From positions 1 through 64,000 of the forward strand of contig NZ_LNQC01000049.1 of NCBI RefSeq assembly GCF_001651855.1: a DNA stretch of 64,000 bases, given 5' to 3'. The notes under the pieces are model-generated. The model did not search any database. It had not been told where the DNA came from and saw only the letters and a list, made by a program, of their open reading frames with translations. Position 1 is the first letter of the stretch. Each line of letters starts with the position of its first letter. Below, piece by piece: positions 62,588 to 64,000 of the stretch. A program made the position numbers and the translations under genes. The stretch comes from Sinorhizobium americanum (GTDB taxonomy: Bacteria; Pseudomonadota; Alphaproteobacteria; Rhizobiales; Rhizobiaceae).

Positions 62588-64000
62588 TCAGTCTCGAGCG
62601 GCTTCTTCCTGAGAAATCCGGACCGGACGCGACAATGGCGGCGAACGGCCTATAGCCACAACCGCGACAAAGCCGAGCACCAACATGACGGCAATGGCGA
62701 GAAAGCCGTCGCCGAACGCGAGCGCCCAGGCCTGCCGCCGAGCCGCTGACCCAATCTGCACTGCCGCCCGCACCGTGGCGCCGGCGTCGCTCGCAACCCG
62801 GCCCGCAACAGCGCCGGCGAGGCTGTAAATCCGCTCGGCGTCGGCGAGTGCGTCCGAATGAACCTTCTGACGCTCGGTAACGATGCTGGAGAGAACCCCG
62901 ACGCCGAACGTCGTTCCCGCCAGGTTGCTGATATTGAATGTCAGCGACGCTGTCGGAAGGTCCGCGGGCTTCAAACTGCCCGTGCCGACGACCATGGCGG
63001 GCGTCAACAGCACCAATTGACCGGCCGAATAAAGGGCGAGCCCATAGTGGAAAAGGTCCCCCGCGGACGTTCTGGCTTCGCTGCCCATGAGCACGGTGCC
63101 CAACACCAGGAGGACAAGGCCGGTTCCCATCGCGATGCGCAGATCGAATAGATGCAGAAACCGCCACACCAAGGGGAGAGCGAACAATTGCCCAGCCGCG
63201 GCCCAAAGCATGAGTGCGGAGACATCGAGCGGCCGATGACCCTCTACGGTGGCGAGGAATTGCGGCACAAGGTATGAGCTCACGGCGAGGCCGGCGCGGA
63301 GGAGGAAATTCAACCCAATCGGAAGGCCGAACTTCTGTGTGAGGAGGAGCCGCGGTGCCAAAAGCGGCAGAGCGGACGAGCGGGACACGAAAATGAAACC
63401 CGCCCACGCGGCAACGGACAGGGCCGTGCCCCAGACGATCAACTCGCTTGCGAACCAGAAGCGACGCGCTCCCTGGGCGAGAACCAGCATTAGGCTCGCA
63501 AGCGCGAGCGACAACAGGAGGATGGACGTCCAATGGCCCTTGAGCGCCGACCAGTTCAGGGTCTTGTGCGGAACCCAAAGACGGGCGGCAAGAGCCAGAG
63601 CCGCGCCGATCGCTGCCTGAACGGCGAAAAGCGCGCGCCAACCGAAACTGTCCGAGAGATAGCCGGCAATGGCAGCCCCTGCCGTCCCGGAAAAGAGAAG
63701 GGCAAATGCCAGTATCACCACCACATAGGCGAGACGCGGTCCGCCGGCGACCATGAAGACGGCGACGAATGCCGCCGGCCCGAACCCGCCGGCTGCAAAG
63801 CCTTGCAGCGATCGGAGTGCGACCATGGCGCCAAGGTCGCTCGTCAGGGCACCGGCGAGCGCCGCAGCCGCAAACAGGATGGAGCTCGCAACCAGGTAAC
63901 GGCCGATGCTCAAGGCCCCGATCAGCAGGCCTGAGGTGACAATGCCGGCGCAACTTCCCATCGTATAGGCGGTCAGTATCCAGGAGCCCTCGTCGGCACT
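62588..64000 (-). CDS. DHA2-type MFS drug transporter, N-terminus beyond the window
   Basis: The frame is open to the right edge: upstream of an internal Met at 63961 it continues ADEGSWILTAYTMG, the first-helix signature of EmrB/DHA2 proteins, so the true start lies outside. About 470 residues are visible with at least 11 membrane segments. The 14-helix family exports hydrophobic compounds by proton antiport. ALGVGVLSS-like motif C resembles GVGVLSSIVTERQ here. Confidence 0.88.
   Translation of the reverse strand, partial: SADEGSWILTAYTMGSCAGIVTSGLLIGALSIGRYLVASSILFAAAALAGALTSDLGAMVALRSLQGFAAGGFGPAAFVAVFMVAGGPRLAYVVVILAFALLFSGTAGAAIAGYLSDSFGWRALFAVQAAIGAALALAARLWVPHKTLNWSALKGHWTSILLLSLALASLMLVLAQGARRFWFASELIVWGTALSVAAWAGFIFVSRSSALPLLAPRLLLTQKFGLPIGLNFLLRAGLAVSSYLVPQFLATVEGHRPLDVSALMLWAAAGQLFALPLVWRFLHLFDLRIAMGTGLVLLVLGTVLMGSEARTSAGDLFHYGLALYSAGQLVLLTPAMVVGTGSLKPADLPTASLTFNISNLAGTTFGVGVLSSIVTERQKVHSDALADAERIYSLAGAVAGRVASDAGATVRAAVQIGSAARRQAWALAFGDGFLAIAVMLVLGFVAVVAIGRSPPLSRPVRISQEEAARD

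Noticed and set aside
61620-62612. Plus-strand open frame of 330 codons
   Set aside because: It is antisense to the GlxA-type regulator and has no recognisable domain.
1-64000. CRISPR arrays, tRNA and rRNA genes
   Set aside because: No regularly spaced repeats and no tRNA- or rRNA-like conserved segments were noticed on reading both strands; short ncRNAs cannot be excluded by eye.

Overview
The window reads as accessory DNA from an alphaproteobacterium of the Rhizobiales, most likely a Rhizobiaceae member (Ensifer/Sinorhizobium, Rhizobium or Agrobacterium type). Supporting signs are the arsR-arsC-aqpS-arsH operon that includes an aquaporin, the aioX-aioS-aioR-aioB-aioA arsenite-oxidase locus, a pstSCAB-phoU-phoB operon, long PstA/PstC proteins, high GC, several GlxA-type regulators and rhizobial-looking palindromic repeats. 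No rRNA, tRNA, CRISPR array or replication origin was seen, so chromosome, chromid and plasmid cannot be told apart.

Layout. 1-6.5 kb: the tail of a TPR protein, a DUF4336 protein, a three-gene exported-protein/ABC operon, a Pho-box-controlled alkaline phosphatase, a PCuAC copper chaperone and a small membrane protein. 6.6-9.4 kb: a leftward arsenic operon arsR-arsC(LMW-PTP type)-aqpS-arsC(glutaredoxin type)-arsH. 9.5-16.6 kb: rightward aioXSR-aioBA, with a clear sigma-54 promoter in front of aioB and a hairpin after aioA. 16.7-19.8 kb: a second arsR, a flavoprotein with a cysteine-rich tail and a translationally coupled MFS exporter. 19.8-26.6 kb: a leftward Pho-box-controlled pstS-pstC-pstA-pstB-phoU-phoB operon that ends in a PhoB paralogue whose phosphoacceptor Asp is Glu. 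Together 3.9-26.6 kb is an arsenic/phosphate island: arsenite is sensed and oxidised in the periplasm, arsenate competes with phosphate, and the Pho system and ars detoxification genes sit alongside.

26.7-40 kb is a patchy region: an HTH/PIN toxin-antitoxin pair, a VCBS-domain remnant, a Fic protein, an IS66-type tnpA relic, a conserved protein of about 460 aa, a cold-shock protein, an acyl-carrier-like protein without the carrier serine, GcrA-like and SRAP-like pseudogenes, a class III cyclase/TPR protein and a GSU2403-type nucleotidyltransferase. Two imperfect direct repeats bracket the toxin-antitoxin/Fic segment.

40.4-54.2 kb is a coherent leftward catabolic locus with regulators at both ends (GlxA-type and LysR): a glycine-betaine-type ABC transporter, a DAO-GcvT demethylating dehydrogenase, a second FAD oxidoreductase, a DHDPS-family aldolase/hydrolase, two SDRs, a betaine-aldehyde-dehydrogenase-like gene (with a one-base frameshift) and a cupin related to DMSP lyases. 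This looks like uptake and breakdown of a methylated-onium osmolyte whose identity cannot be read from the sequence; it is the best candidate here for an undescribed pathway.

54.8-64 kb carries an oxidative/electrophile-stress set: exported cupin, Tat-exported epoxide hydrolase, an OmpR-type two-component pair, VOC protein, Ohr, a second Tat-exported alpha/beta hydrolase, a GlxA-type regulator and a DHA2 MFS transporter that runs off the right edge.
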